A stretch of DNA of 64,000 nucleotides from Metellina segmentata (taxonomy: Eukaryota; Arthropoda; Arachnida; Araneae; Tetragnathidae): positions 62,874,998-62,938,997 of the forward strand of contig OX375876.1 in the NCBI GenBank assembly GCA_947359465.1. Reading direction: 5' to 3'. A model generated the notes under the pieces. It made no database searches. It saw only the letters and a program-made list of their open reading frames with translations, and had not been told where the DNA came from. This document shows positions 37,470-48,973 of the stretch, one piece after another; position 1 is the first letter of the stretch; each line of letters begins with the position of its first letter. The translations under genes and the position numbers were made by a program.

Positions 37470-38170
37470 TTTCGTTTTCGTTGTTTGGATGGAACATCTC
37501 GTTCAGCAGTAGTCCATACACGTCAAAATATATCGTTCAAGAGCAATGAAAGAAACTACGTACGGACCATACCTTTCCGATTGGCGAAAGCTCTTTTAAT
37601 AACCTCTCCAAATGGGCTGACCTTACCTCGAGGGAAATGGGAATTCCGACTCAATCTAACCGTTAAATCCCCGTTACTAATTACCAATCTTCTCATCCCT
37701 TTCCATTAGCAGCCGGCAACAACCATTTATTCTTAAATGAAGCGTGTGGTGGACCGACATTTCTACGAAAAGGAGGGCTTACAAAAACAATTCCGAAAGG
37801 AATGGCCCGAATGGACAGATCCCGGCCACACAAAAGAGGGCTGGATGTACATCCTTTTAACGTCAAATCGCAACGGTGGCTGCTACACCGTTAATGCAAT
37901 CACAATTCTTTATCCCTCCGGATCTGATGAGGGCTCATGGTGTAGAATGACGTTATCAGCGCTGGGGACGCGACGGCTATAGTGAATAGGTTGAGAGCTT
38001 GCATCATTTGATACACGCGATACTAAATCGTCCCGTGTGTATATCTTGGTTCTTGTCGGACCATTCTCTCAACGTCCTTTACCACAGTTTGCGTTGCGAC
38101 TCGCGTTAGCGATGTGCTAAATCATCGGTGCACTTGGAGATAGTACCTGATAACACGAATCGCGCTCTAC
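37470..38170. other. GC-raised, repeat-poor island
   Basis: Frames of about 80 codons on the plus strand and shorter ones on the minus strand overlap. A minus-strand donor-like CTCGAG/GTAAGG at 37625 lacks a convincing acceptor. Treated as non-coding. Confidence 0.28.
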
Positions 38171-40058
38171 AGGTTCATGGATTGCCTACAATTAACAAAT
38201 GGCAAGCACTTCTATTTATCATCGGATAGTTGGTGTCACATTGAAAGTTTTATTGATACTAGTTTCTGTTTCAAAGACATCTTAAGAATACGTACAATCA
38301 GTAATCAAAATGTGTAGGGTCTAATTCAATTCTATGCAGTCTTTAAATTTAGTATAACAAAGGGACAGCGATTCAATATAGTATTTAAACCGTTTCAGAA
38401 AATTTTGAATACTGAAGCAGTTAATAGATATGTACACAACTTACCGACACAGCTTTTGTGCAAGAATATTTTGTGCTTTGGATCTGGTGGTAATTTATGA
38501 TTCAATCAATTTATAATTCACCAAAGCCTACACATAAACCCACTAAAGGCAGGATAATAAGTTCATAAAATGCTAATATTTGCTAAGAATATACTTAATC
38601 TATCAATTTGATACCACATGTTCATATGGATCCACCTCCGTTCAACGGAGTACACAATTTTTTAACCAAACCTTTTCGTCGCTCATCTTGTCTGTCTGGC
38701 TCATTTTCCCTCTCTCCACATTTCCAAGAGGTTCACTATTGGCCGAATCCTCTAGGTCTAGACCATAGTGGCTCCTTTGTAAGAAAGAGTGATGTGAATC
38801 TCACAAAAGTAAATTCATTAGTTCTGTCTACTTAATTCAGACGTATTTTCACATCAAAATTGCCTAGGATTAGTTAAATTACCAATTGCCTCTTATGAAT
38901 AATTTAAGAACTGATGAAAGATTTGACAGTTAAAAAGCAGGTAAGTTTAATTTTTATAACTAAAACGGTAACAATGTTTTCATAAAGGTTTTAGTATTTA
39001 TAAATATTCTCCGTGACAATTTTACTTAAGGAAAGCTTACTGACATAGAAATGTTATGCCAATTCTAATATATATTTTTAGATTTATATTTCATGCGTAT
39101 AAACAAGCTATTTCAGAGAGAACAAGCATCCCAAGTCGATTATTACAGAAACTCTTACTCTACTCTTTCTCAAATAGCCCACCATTATATACCACCTTAT
39201 TGTTCATCACGTATTCTTCTCGGCACTTTGCTCTGTTTCTGCTTTTATATTCTATATAAACTGGTGATAGATAGCACCCTCTTTTCCCTTAATAGTTCCT
39301 ATGCACCTAAAAGTGGCTCAAGTCAAGGAAGGCAACAGTGGGTTCTAAAAATGCCAACAATGTGAGGGGATGTTGCTTGAAACTGTTATTTGAGACAAGC
39401 AAAATAAAATCGAGATTTCATTAAGTACATTATTTAATAAAATATGCATTGAGTGAAAAAATATTATTAAACATAACATATAGTGAGCGAGATGGAGTGG
39501 AAAATGCGGGTAGATTTTTACAAGTTTAGCAAAATAGGTTATGGTTATGCTTATGGTTTAGCAAAATAGGTTAACTTTGTAACTAACGTTACATTTGTAG
39601 TGGTAATGCTTAGCTCCTAGGATGTAGCGCTAAAAAGTTGTAGTTTTGTCATTAATGTGCATTAAAATAACAAGAATTTATTATTTTGCTCTTTTCTGTT
39701 TAGAAATTCACTTTTTTTTAAAGATTTGTCGTGTCTTGTGTCGGAAATTTTAAGTGCAGTAAAAAATTTGTACGATATTCAAATATATTCTAATATAGAC
39801 TTGAAATGTCACTATTTTTTTAGAACATCAATTGAGTCTTGTAAATAGTTTAGTATTTTCTTATTTTAATATTAGTTGAGCAATTATCAATTTTTCTTGA
39901 TTTCTTTTAACCTTGAAAAAAATTATAATCCCTGAACAAACATTACCATCTATTGCAATTTTTACTGCTTGAAATATGCAATCATGAAAAAGTTTGACCT
40001 ATTCTCGTAGACAGGTCTTCACAACATTCTGCTTTTCAATGTGTGTAAGTTAAATATT
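38171..40058. other. AT-rich stretch, no gene seen
   Basis: 38630-38800 is slightly GC-richer. A short direct duplication (TTTAGCAAAATAGGTTA) occurs at about 39528 and 39557. Nothing else recognised. Confidence 0.45.
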
Positions 40059-40162
40059 CTGTAAGAGTGATATATCCAGTAAGAGCAATATATCCTGTAA
40101 GAGTGATATATCCTGTAAGAGCGATATATCCTGTAAGAGTGATATATCCTGTAAGAGTGATG
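40059..40162. repeat. 18-bp minisatellite
   Basis: Unit CTGTAAGAGTGATATATC. Five full units start at 40059, 40077, 40095, 40113 and 40131; a partial sixth starts at 40149. GTGA alternates with GCAA or GCGA variants in units 2 and 4, hinting at a 36-bp dimeric period. The open frame across it is a by-product of the period being divisible by three. Confidence 0.95.
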
Positions 40163-40264
40163 CATTTAGTCCTTTCACGGGTGTGTGAACTCAAACCAAT
40201 GTTGCATATAAATCTAACAAGTATAATTTGTTATTTTACAGACTTTTAACACGCTACGTCTCAA

Positions 40265-40860
40265 CGAAATGAGTACAAATGCAGTTCTCTAAACTCACTA
40301 AATATGACATGCGTCACATAGCATTCATCTATAGTAAGAGGACGCAAAATTACACAATGCGTTCACGATTTCAAATATTAAGTTTAATCTGAGATATTTC
40401 TGAAAACATTACTACGTTAAGCTAATAATCTATTAAAAACTAATGTAGATATCTTAAAAAACATTGACACGATGTTCCTAAAAAAATACCAAACATGAGG
40501 TAATTAGTTAAAACACTACGTTATAAAAGATACAATTGCAGATCTCTCAAATCATTAAAAATGACATTTATGAGTAAAAAAATTCCATCCTTAGTTGTAA
40601 GGTATTAATTAGAGTTTGGGGTTCAAAATATAAGGTTCAATTTAAGATGTTCGATAGAGAATAATCAGTGTAAATTAATTATATAATGAAAACACTATTT
40701 CAGGAAAAAGAAGACAATATAAACATCTTAAAATACTAAATATAACAGTAGTTGTCGCAAAGAATTCATCTATCCGTAGCACTACTGAACAAACAGTAGC
40801 ACAATTATTTCAAGGTTCTGAATAATAGGTTCCAGCTGAGATGTTCCAGAAACCACAGCT
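40265..40860. repeat. Diverged three-unit tandem duplication
   Basis: ACAAATGCAGTTCTCTAAAC (40275), ACAATTGCAGATCTCTCAAA (40532) and ACAATATAAACATCTTAAAA (40714) start three related units. Each is followed by a TATGACAT/AATGACAT/ATAACAGT block and a downstream GTTCAATTTAAGATGTTC or similar block. The period is uneven (257 and 182 bp). Confidence 0.4.
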
Positions 40861-41590
40861 AACTTTCTATGATAGAAAGAAGTTATTAAAACACACAAGG
40901 TATGGTGGCTCAAAAATCCTGGGTCGGTGTGTCCATACAGAAATAGACCACTATAACTCCCAAGTCTTATACTTTCAGCTCTTTGGGCAGTCCAGACGCG
41001 TCCGCAAGATCTTTTTCTGCGGCAACGAAGTAGTCCATTGTCGATTCCTACCTCATTTGTAGCAGAATTTATGGCCTGGCGTCCCAAACTCCAGAGCTTC
41101 TTCATCTCGGCAACGCACGAAGGAGCTAACCAAGTCCCCTTAAAATATCGGGGAAGAGGGATTTTCTGTGGCAAGAGAAGGAAATAATAATAAAAAAATC
41201 CCCACTTTTTCTTTTGTTTTTTACGGTCGAGTGAAAAAGATGCGACCGCTCAAATGATTAAAGAGGTTTCTGCTCCAAAAGAGGGGGTGACTGTTTTAAT
41301 CTTATTGATAATGATCCGACAAGTTCTTCAATCTTTCGTGATTTTTTTGCGGAGAATATTAAGCATCCGCCATCAAAAGTTGGCCGAGGCAAGGGAATTA
41401 TCAGCTGACCCGTTAAAAAAGGAATGGTCCGAACTGTTGGAAGGAATTGTCCACTCATCCGTGGTTCAATTTGTCAGATTAGGTTCGGAAACTGCCATTA
41501 TTTGCTCTATCAAAATTGATGAGGTCAAATGGGAATACGTATCCGTAAGGTGTTTGTCAAGCAGAATAGCAATGTATGTGCAATAAATGA
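40861..41590. other. Moderately GC-raised region with unrecognised open frames
   Basis: Holds a 130-codon minus frame (40782-41174) and a 110-codon plus frame (41254-41586), among the longest in the window. I recognise no domain in either, other strands are also open, and no splice or promoter context supports them. Not called as genes. Confidence 0.3.
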
Positions 41591-41927
41591 CGATGAAATG
41601 TTTAGATGACACATGTTGTTTCATTTTTACCTATATGTATATTGTAATGTAGCTACGTGATGAACGTGGGTAGTAACTTAGCTTGTGGATCCTGGAGTCA
41701 TAGCTTTTGTTTTATCTAAAATGGTAAAAATAAAATCCCGATAGTAACTAAAAAACATTTTACTTAAAAAAGTCAGTGTAGAGCATCTGTCATCCTAGTG
41801 TTCAGACGAAACATTTGCATTCACATTATATCTTACATATCTGCCTTCCATATAAATATTTATCTAGCAAAACAAAGAATCTGAACAATTCTTACGTTGG
41901 ATTACAGATGATTATTTAATATTATGT

Positions 41928-42109
41928 CTAACATTCCAAGTGTTTTCGATGAGACTCCTCGGCTATCAAGGTACTGTATATATTTAACGCAGCAATGAAG
42001 ATAAAGATCTGGTCATTTTTTTCTAATGTCGAGACATCTCGGCCCATCGAGATTAGATCACTTTTCTACTGACGAAATACCTCTTCGAGATAACCACGAG
42101 GAGGATTAA
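41928..42109. mobile_element. TTAA-bounded palindromic repeat, copy G
   Basis: CTAA (a changed TTAA) at 41928-41931 is followed by CATTCCAAGTGTTTTCGATG. TTAA at 42106-42109 is preceded by GAGATAACCACGAGGAGGA. The two end types described for the family are at opposite sides here, as in copy A. Confidence 0.55.
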
Positions 42110-44379
42110 AAAGTCAATAAAATCGAAAACGTATCAGCACCTTGGAAATAAAAAAAAACGATCATTGTTCAAATTCGATTATTTTGAGATATGTTCAAAA
42201 TTTACTTCATTAATGAAAAGTGTAACAGAAAAAACGCCAATTTCCTCCTGCCAATACATTACGAAACAATTGAACCATTGGATACCATTTTTGTAGCCTG
42301 CTAAAAAATAAAATCCGAGAAAATACTGGATTAACAATCAAACTGCCCACCTATTATATAAAGTATCATGTAAGGTTTCAAACTAAGAAAATTATATTTT
42401 AATTTCATTGATACACTCTACCAGTTTACTAAATTGAAAATGCAACTTTTATGTTTCGTAGTTCAAAGAATTGGTCATCTTGTTTCACATGATCAATAAG
42501 TGAAAGACGTGAAATAAAATATTTTTCAGTTTACTTACGTTCATTGATTTTGAAGAATGTCTTGAGATGCCGATAGTGATTTTCCTACCTAAAATAAAAG
42601 TATCCGGTTAATATAAAAGTAGATGGTTTTGAAAACAAGTAACTAATGATACTGTAATTAAAAAAGACAGTGGAATGTTTTAGCAGATTAAAATGCCTTT
42701 AATGGATTCTCATTACTTCATTAGTTTAAGTACTTTTAAAAGAAACTGCCACATGTTTCTAAGCAAGAAAACAGCTTCAAATTGCTTACTTATTTTAATG
42801 AATGTCTCTGTTTATACCACGAGCAAAAACGTTGTGACCTTTGTATAGTACATTTTTATTTCTTGTTTCTAAAATTCAAAGAACGGAATTTCACATAAAG
42901 TAGAGATAAAATATTGTTTACTTTAGAAATGTGATTCTTCCTTGAAACAACACATTAAAATAAATTAGTATAGCATGCAAATTATGCTAAAAAGAACATT
43001 TTAAGTGAAAGCATATTATTATTATTAAGTTAAAGGTAATGACTTCAATATTTTCGTATAAAATAATTTTTGGCAATTTGTTTCTTTGGTTGAATGTTAG
43101 ATATGCATTGAGTTGTTTGTAGATAAACTTTATAACACGAAACACACTGCTCTAGCACATTGATGTATGTATTCATTGAATGAATATAATCATACGATAT
43201 CGTGCAAATACACTAAAATATTTAATTTCATACACCACACAATTTTTTAAATTTTTTAACTAAACAATTATCAACTGCTTAAAATTTAATTTTTTATAAC
43301 AACACAATTTGGAATCTATTCACAGCATTGCATTGCCGCTCAAAAGATACTTTTCAGATTTAAACAATACGTGTTTGTTTTGCGATAATTCTTTAAATGC
43401 ATCGATAATGTAATTTCTATCAATATCTTGTAAGTTCTGAAACGGTTTATAGACATCACAATTATGTTTTGGAATTTTATCTAGTTTTAAAATTTGGACA
43501 GTAAAAGAAAATAGATATAAAAGTATGTTTGGTTTTGAAAAAAGCTCCTAAAATCTCCAGATTTGAAGCTATTTCCAATTCATTATGAAAACTCTTCAAC
43601 ACAGCATGTTTTCCCGGAACACTACTGCGATTTTCAGAGAAAATTAAAGGCAACTTTTTTATTAAAGCTAATGAGATTGTCCACGTGTTAAGATCAGTTA
43701 AGACAATATTTTAAACTTATTTTAAGTTACATTATGTATACAATTTAACAGAGCAAAGAAAGTATACATATTTTATGGATCTAATTTTTCAATTTACTTT
43801 CTAAGAAAGCCGATCATGTGATGATTAAGTTTCTTAGTCAAGTTCAAGCTAAATTTGATTCATGTATGAAAGTCTAACTCAATATGCCAATTTTTTGCAT
43901 AAAAATAAATTGATAAGAACATTTCAATGAAAAAAAATGCTTTTATCTTTCCTCCATTTTGTAAATGCTTTTTCTGTCTTCCAATGATACATATTTAATT
44001 TCATTTGGACGTATGGAATGTGCATAGCAATGATTACAGACATTATAAAGCATTTAAATATTTCAATAAGATAGCCATTACTTACATAAGACATCAAACG
44101 AAAGTAATGAAGCTGCCATTAGTTTACATAACGTTAAGAAACGTTAAACTTTTTTTAAATATAGAGAGATGTTTAGTAAAAAAGTGAGTCAGTTTTTTTT
44201 GGGGTATTGCTTGAAACCATTTGTGAACACACTTGTTTAATGTTCAAAGCTAAGCCATTTTAATTAAACACATCTTGCACAATTGAAACGGTTTGACCAT
44301 CCATGAGACACCAGTTCTGGAAACCACTGATTCAGAGCAAGGAAAACAAGTAAATAACGTCGACATCATTAGTTCGGTT
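42110..44379. other. AT-rich stretch, one exon-like segment
   Basis: Apart from the weak candidate at 42539-42584, strongly AT-rich with no structure found. Confidence 0.5.
42539..42584 (-). CDS. Very weak candidate micro-exon
   Basis: On the minus strand, TTTTATTTTAGGTAG precedes 46 nt, and GTAAGTAAAC follows AATGAAC. Read from the second AG, the frame gives ENHYRHLKTFFKINE with one base left over. Read from the first AG (extending to 42588), another frame gives RKITIGISRHSSKSMN. Two equally open frames and the short length make chance likely. No homology is recognised. Confidence 0.15.
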
Positions 44380-44890
44380 GCTCTCCATTTTGGCATTTAA
44401 GAAACAAACCGACACCGTGCCCGAATGCCCCAAACCCTCCTCGTCACCCTTTGGGCCCCCGCGTATTTGTCAAGAGCTCGTGTTTGATAGCAACCTTCCT
44501 ACGCAGCCACCCAAAATAGCTGGAGTCTCACTCCGACCAGCGATTCCGATGCCGAGATCTCTCTTAACTTGCGAAATAAGTATTAAAAAGGGAAGAAAGA
44601 AAAGAGAAGTAAAAAAAGGAAGGTGGAAGAGGGAAATGGTTTTTGGGCTCCCTATCCTGTTTCTGGTTCGGATCCCGAACGCAAGAGCGTGACACGCTTT
44701 ATCAGGGTTCTATCCCAATCCCATTTCCTGGTGGCTTCGGTGACATATCTGCCCCGGTGCACATCCTGAACAGGAAAAAATGGCGAATTAGGGGTGGGCG
44801 TGGGGTAAGATATGAATAAGGAGGGAAGGGATGTAGGAATGGGTAAGTAAAGGATTGAGATGAAAGAAATCATCAAAGAGGATATTAAAA
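44380..44890. other. GC-raised island with polypurine tract
   Basis: A plus-strand frame of 104 codons (44378-44692) is Pro/Ser-rich. An acceptor-like GGCATTTAAG precedes 44402, but no good donor follows and the C-rich composition explains the openness. 44585-44640 is almost pure purine. Confidence 0.28.
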
Positions 44891-45585
44891 GGGATTCTTT
44901 TGGAACACGCGAGAGGGAATGCCCGATGTGGCTTCTAGGGACAAAAGGTAAGAAGAGTTATCCTAAGAGCTTTTCTGTGGCAGGAAGATTATCGTTCGAG
45001 AACATATCTGTTGAACCGCATTCGATAAATCGCATGGCTTAAAATAACTGCTCGTGCCGTTATAAAATCCTTCTCATGCTTCCTGGTTACCTGTGCAGTA
45101 AGTACGAACGAAACAGTAATATTTCAAATAGGAATGCCAGCATGTTATATGTCTAATCCCTCAATTACGCTGCAATTTCAGCATAGGTATAGGTTTCCGC
45201 ATGCATTCTCAATTAGTGTTTACATTATCTTCTAAACTGAAAACTTAAATATTTAAAAAATATCTGTAATAACTAAAAGAGGTTCTTTCGTAACATGTGA
45301 AAAGAATCCGGCTTCCAGGGAACAAAATACAAGACTTATTCTAAAACCCTCTCTGGTGGAAAACACTGACTAGAGAACGTACCTTTTCCCCGCATGTTTT
45401 ATAACATATTAATGTTCCGTAACAAGATAATTCTTCTGTTTTCTGGCTGTGTACAATAAGTATGAAAACAATATTTCATAGTGAAATTCGATGCATGATT
45501 GTTATTTCTAATCACCCAATTATACAGCGATTTGCCATTGTAAACCTGCATGCATTCTCAATATCTCTATAAGATAGTTTCTAAA
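44891..45585. repeat. Diverged tandem duplication (350-390 bp period)
   Basis: ATTCTTTTGGAACACG (44894) pairs with GTTCTTTCGTAACATG (45282). TCTAATCCCTCAATTA pairs with TCTAATCACCCAATTA. GCATGCATTCTCAATT (45199) pairs with GCATGCATTCTCAATA (45549). Blocks stay collinear over about 300 bp, with net deletions in the second copy. 45586-45900 to its right is AT-rich with nothing recognised. Confidence 0.6.
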
Positions 45586-45904
45586 AATAAAAAAAATATG
45601 TAAAAAATAGTTGGAATCGGGTTGCATTGGCTGTGCAGCTCAATGAAGTGCTTTTAATGTTTGCCATGTAATGTTTCTCGAATGAAAAGAATTAAATTTA
45701 TTTAAATAGTTTTGTGGTTAGAAATTCCAGTACTTTCAAATGTATTTTTATTTAGATTTGGCTAAAATTCTTATTGATTGGTGTAATCGCAACAGTCAAC
45801 AGGTATTAACCGTTTTATGGGTTAATGAAACAGGAAGGCAACTAAATTGAGTAGAATAAAGGTCATTATAATTATACACACATAATTAACGTACATAATA
45901 TAAT

Positions 45905-46105
45905 GGGTACAGTGATCATAGCTCTCGTCCGTGTGCTACCCAGTGGTTCCTGAGTTCAAATCCCGGTTTGAAAATGCATGGATGATAGTCAGTGAACCTG
46001 TCAGAAGTAGTGACGGCTCTAATACTGGTTATTTTTACTTAAATTTAGCAGTCAGTTCAACTCCTTATAGTGCCCCAGTTGTCTGGCAATAAATTAAAAA
46101 AAAAT
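45905..46105 (+). repeat. Second tRNA-derived SINE type
   Basis: Plus-strand head with an A-box-like TAGCTCTCGTC (45919-45929) and a strong box B, GAGTTCAAATCCC (45952-45964), about 34 bp downstream as in tRNA genes. The unit ends in AATAAATTAAAAAAAAA at 46088-46105. No cloverleaf closes, so this is a SINE or retropseudogene, not a tRNA gene. It is unrelated to the minus-strand SINE family. Confidence 0.6.
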
Positions 46106-46389
46106 ATTTCTTATGACAACTTTACAGTTCGCTTATAATCCTACAATTATATTAAATTGGTTAAATGCTGGTTAATTGAATGATTTGAATTAGTTGTTCA
46201 CTGGTTAATATATTTGAGGGAATAATTCTAATTCCATTCACTTTTCAGCTACATTTGACTTGATCACTTTGAGCTACATTCTTTCAATTCTATCTTTTTG
46301 TATTCTATGTATTTATAACTGTTTGGTAACAATAATCATTTGGTAACAATATTAACTTTTTCTCTCTTGAAAAGTTTCTTATAGCAACT

Positions 46390-46770
46390 GTTGAAAACAA
46401 ATTCTTACAGCGTTGCGAGGTGAACGTTTTCGCCTTTTCCCATAAGCATAAAGCAATCCCTTCTAACGTATTAAGAGAACCGTTTCATTTCTGTTTTATG
46501 TTCCAGAAAGAAAACAAAATAAAACGACAGCTGCTCTAAATAGATCCATTACCGAAAACAACACGGCGAAGAAAAAGCGAAAAAACGAATCTAATATCGC
46601 TTTCAAATATTGGTGAGCAGCGACGACAGTGTATCAAGTAATAGCATCTTTACGATTGCAATAAATCTATCAACAGATGTCGCTCTTCGAAGCAGGCAAT
46701 GTCTGGGTGATTTGTAATTGCATATAGGTTTCCCTCTCCCTCTTCTACACTTGCTGAAGGAAAGCAATTT
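46390..46770. other. GC-raised, repeat-poor island
   Basis: Contains the plus-strand exon-like segment 46507-46612. No other coding or repeat signal. Confidence 0.28.
46507..46612 (+). CDS. Weak candidate internal exon, basic peptide
   Basis: The long pyrimidine tract CATTTCTGTTTTATGTTCCAG ends at 46506, and GTGAGC follows CAAATATTG at 46612. Of the three frames only one is open across the 106 nt: two bases, 34 codons, two bases. It includes the Lys/Arg-rich run AKKKRKNE. Both borders score well by eye, but the A-rich composition and lack of any recognised family keep confidence low. It ends needing one base from the next exon, which does not fit the candidate at 61116. Confidence 0.3.
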
Positions 46771-46980
46771 ACGTTAATTGATCAAGAAACAGGAAGGAAA
46801 ATCAATACGCCCGCAATGAAAATATATTTCATTATACATTTGACACTTTTTTAAGAACGCCTCTGGACAAGCGAAAATTTTAAAAATAGAATATCGTTAA
46901 GTGGATTTGAAAAAACTGCTTATAAAAAATGGACATATTTTGTGAGAGGGATTTCCAGTTTGTACAAATCAGATTAAATG

Positions 46981-47367
46981 TGAAGATCTTCTACAACCCA
47001 AATGTTCTCAGGCGATGCATATCAAGGTTACCTTAAAGTATAGTCTCGTGCTAGGTCTTCCGATCAGTCTAGTGGTTACAGATATTTCCAAACTGTGTGC
47101 TTTGGTCAAACTCAGAAGTAGGCAAACTAAAAGTACGTTTCTAGATCAGAGAGACAAATGTTTTTCAGTACAGATATTTACAACCTGAAGATCTTCTACA
47201 AACCAAATGTTTTCAGGCGATGCATATCAAGGTTACCTTAATGTATAGTCTCGCTCTAGGTCTTCCGATCAGTCTAGTGGTTACAGATATTTCCAAACTG
47301 CTTTGGTCAAACTCAGAAGTAGGCAAACTAAAAGTACGTTTCTAGATCAGAGAGACAAATGTTTTTT
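46981..47367. repeat. Recent tandem duplication (205 bp period)
   Basis: 46981-47165 and 47186-47367 are nearly identical over about 180 bp, with a few substitutions and a 6-bp TGTGTG deletion in the second. A 20-bp spacer separates them. Each copy holds CAGTCTAGTGGTTACAGAT followed about 30 bp later by GGTCAAACTC, which faintly resembles tRNA A and B boxes, so the unit may be a degraded SINE. Confidence 0.85.
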
Positions 47368-47451
47368 ATCTTGCTCTTGTACAATCTCACTTGCAACCAT
47401 GTATCATGGCCTTGACTACATAGCTGTCTCTTGGAATTTATTGGTGGACCA

Positions 47452-47645
47452 TTAACTCAAGTGGTTTCAAGTAGATATGTCTCTTGTCCATCAAGATCTT
47501 GTTCTTTTTGTTTTTGACGAGATACATCGCCATTAAAATGTTGTTGATTTTAATGGTGACGAGATCAAGATCTGGTCAGTTTTCTTCAAATAAGATATCT
47601 CTCCATCAAGACCTGGTCACTCTTCCTAATGGCAAGATATGGAAA
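47452..47645. mobile_element. TTAA-bounded palindromic repeat, copy H (right end lost)
   Basis: TTAA at 47452-47455 followed by CTCAAGTGGTTTCAAG, then three or four degraded palindromic units such as TCCATCAAGATCTTG and ACGAGATCAAGATCTGGTCA. No matching right end. Confidence 0.45.
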
Positions 47646-48738
47646 TATTTTCCTTTTTTGTTTCGTTGGCAAAAAAGAATGCTAATCCCCATATTGGTTC
47701 GATCAAATGAATGGTAAAGGAAATTAATTCTTAGATATTTAAGAACACGATGCATCTTCGCAAAATCATACGAGTTCGTTAAGAGAGCGTTTGGTGGACT
47801 ACTTAAGCAACTTATTATAGACACAAATGGTGAACACCAACTGAAATATATACTAGAAAGAGAGTAAAGTTGCAACGATTGAAAATTATTCATTAGATTT
47901 TCCCTTCTTTCGGTGTTCTAAATAATATTCCATAAAGTCCTTTTCTTATTCAAAGCAGACCACTGCTCGATCTTGTTAATCTTAAACGGGCTTTTTTTAA
48001 CTTTTACATCGATGACGATAAATGACAAAAAGGACGTAAAAAATATTTGAAAGAGCAGTGAAAAGGTTGAAAGTGAGAAGGGAGGAAGGCGTTTGCCGTA
48101 GTTGGTATTTTTTTTTACCCGGGCTATTCAGTTTTTCTCATTTTCTCTATTCTGCTTTTATACCCTCGTTTATCTTCGTTGAAGACATTAGCTCTTAAAC
48201 TGGTCTGAAATTAAATGCCATTAAAGGTTGGTGCACACTTTAGGCCATTGTCTGCTGGGTTTCGCACTGATTTTTCAGCCATAGAAACTGAGGGGTGATA
48301 CAAAAATAGCAATTATTTTCGTGGAAAAAATATGTTGATAAATTCATGGTGCTCAACATCATTTATCAACCCTTACCAATGTTTTGTTTTGCAACAAATA
48401 AACAGATTCTATTATACCTGTGCACGTCATTGACCACAATTTCGTATGATGTAACTTACTAGACCGAGTGGTGTGCTAAGCCTAACGACAGTTACTACTA
48501 AGTTGTTACTAAGATACAACTAAAATAGTTATTTGTTCAACGCATAAATTTTTCACTATTTACATAATCAAATATATATATATATAGGTGTCCCTTAGTT
48601 ATAGGCATGCTGTAAAAATGTAATTAGGGATCTACTCAAAAAGGCCGGCGACCGCACTCTAAAAATATTACATCGGTTTTAAAGTTCGAAAACTTATCAC
48701 TGCTCCATTCCCTCAAGTTGACTCTAAAAGACAGTAAA
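47646..48738. other. No gene seen
   Basis: 47930-48250 is moderately GC-raised, with no supported frame. A short AT dinucleotide run lies at 48572-48585. Confidence 0.45.
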
Positions 48739-48973
48739 TTAATAACCCAAATGTTTTGACAAGATATCTCGTTCATCTAGATCTGGTCAGTTTTACTTAT
48801 GACGTCATAACTCCGAGACCAAACTACCCTATTAATCCAAAGGGAATGAAAATCCAAGACGGAAAAACCAACTATCTCTTTCCAGAACTAGTGACAGTTA
48901 GGAATAGGTTTTTGCTCCAGAGGGTGGTCACTATTGGGCAGTTATCTTCGCAAAGATAAGCCACCAGGATTAA
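48739..48973. mobile_element. TTAA-bounded repeat, copy I (variant body)
   Basis: Left end TTAATAACCCAAATGTTTTG; right TTAA at 48970-48973 after AAGCCACCAGGA. One GACAAGATATCTCGTTC unit, then the body shared with copy F (ATGAAAATCCAAGACGGAAA, CCAGAACTAGTGACAG). Confidence 0.5.

Noticed and set aside
40067..40249. Frame encoding a repeated IYPVR motif
   Set aside because: It is the 18-bp minisatellite read in frame; the unit length divisible by three keeps it open by chance.
40782..41586. 130-codon minus and 110-codon plus frames
   Set aside because: No recognisable family, frames open on both strands, and the first overlaps an old non-coding tandem duplication.
44402..44579. Pro/Ser-rich plus-strand open interval after GGCATTTAAG
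   Set aside because: The only available donor (AATAA/GTATTA) is poor and C-rich composition explains the open frame.
45905..45975. tRNA gene
   Set aside because: Box B is good but acceptor and anticodon stems do not pair; an A-rich 3' end follows, so it is a SINE head.
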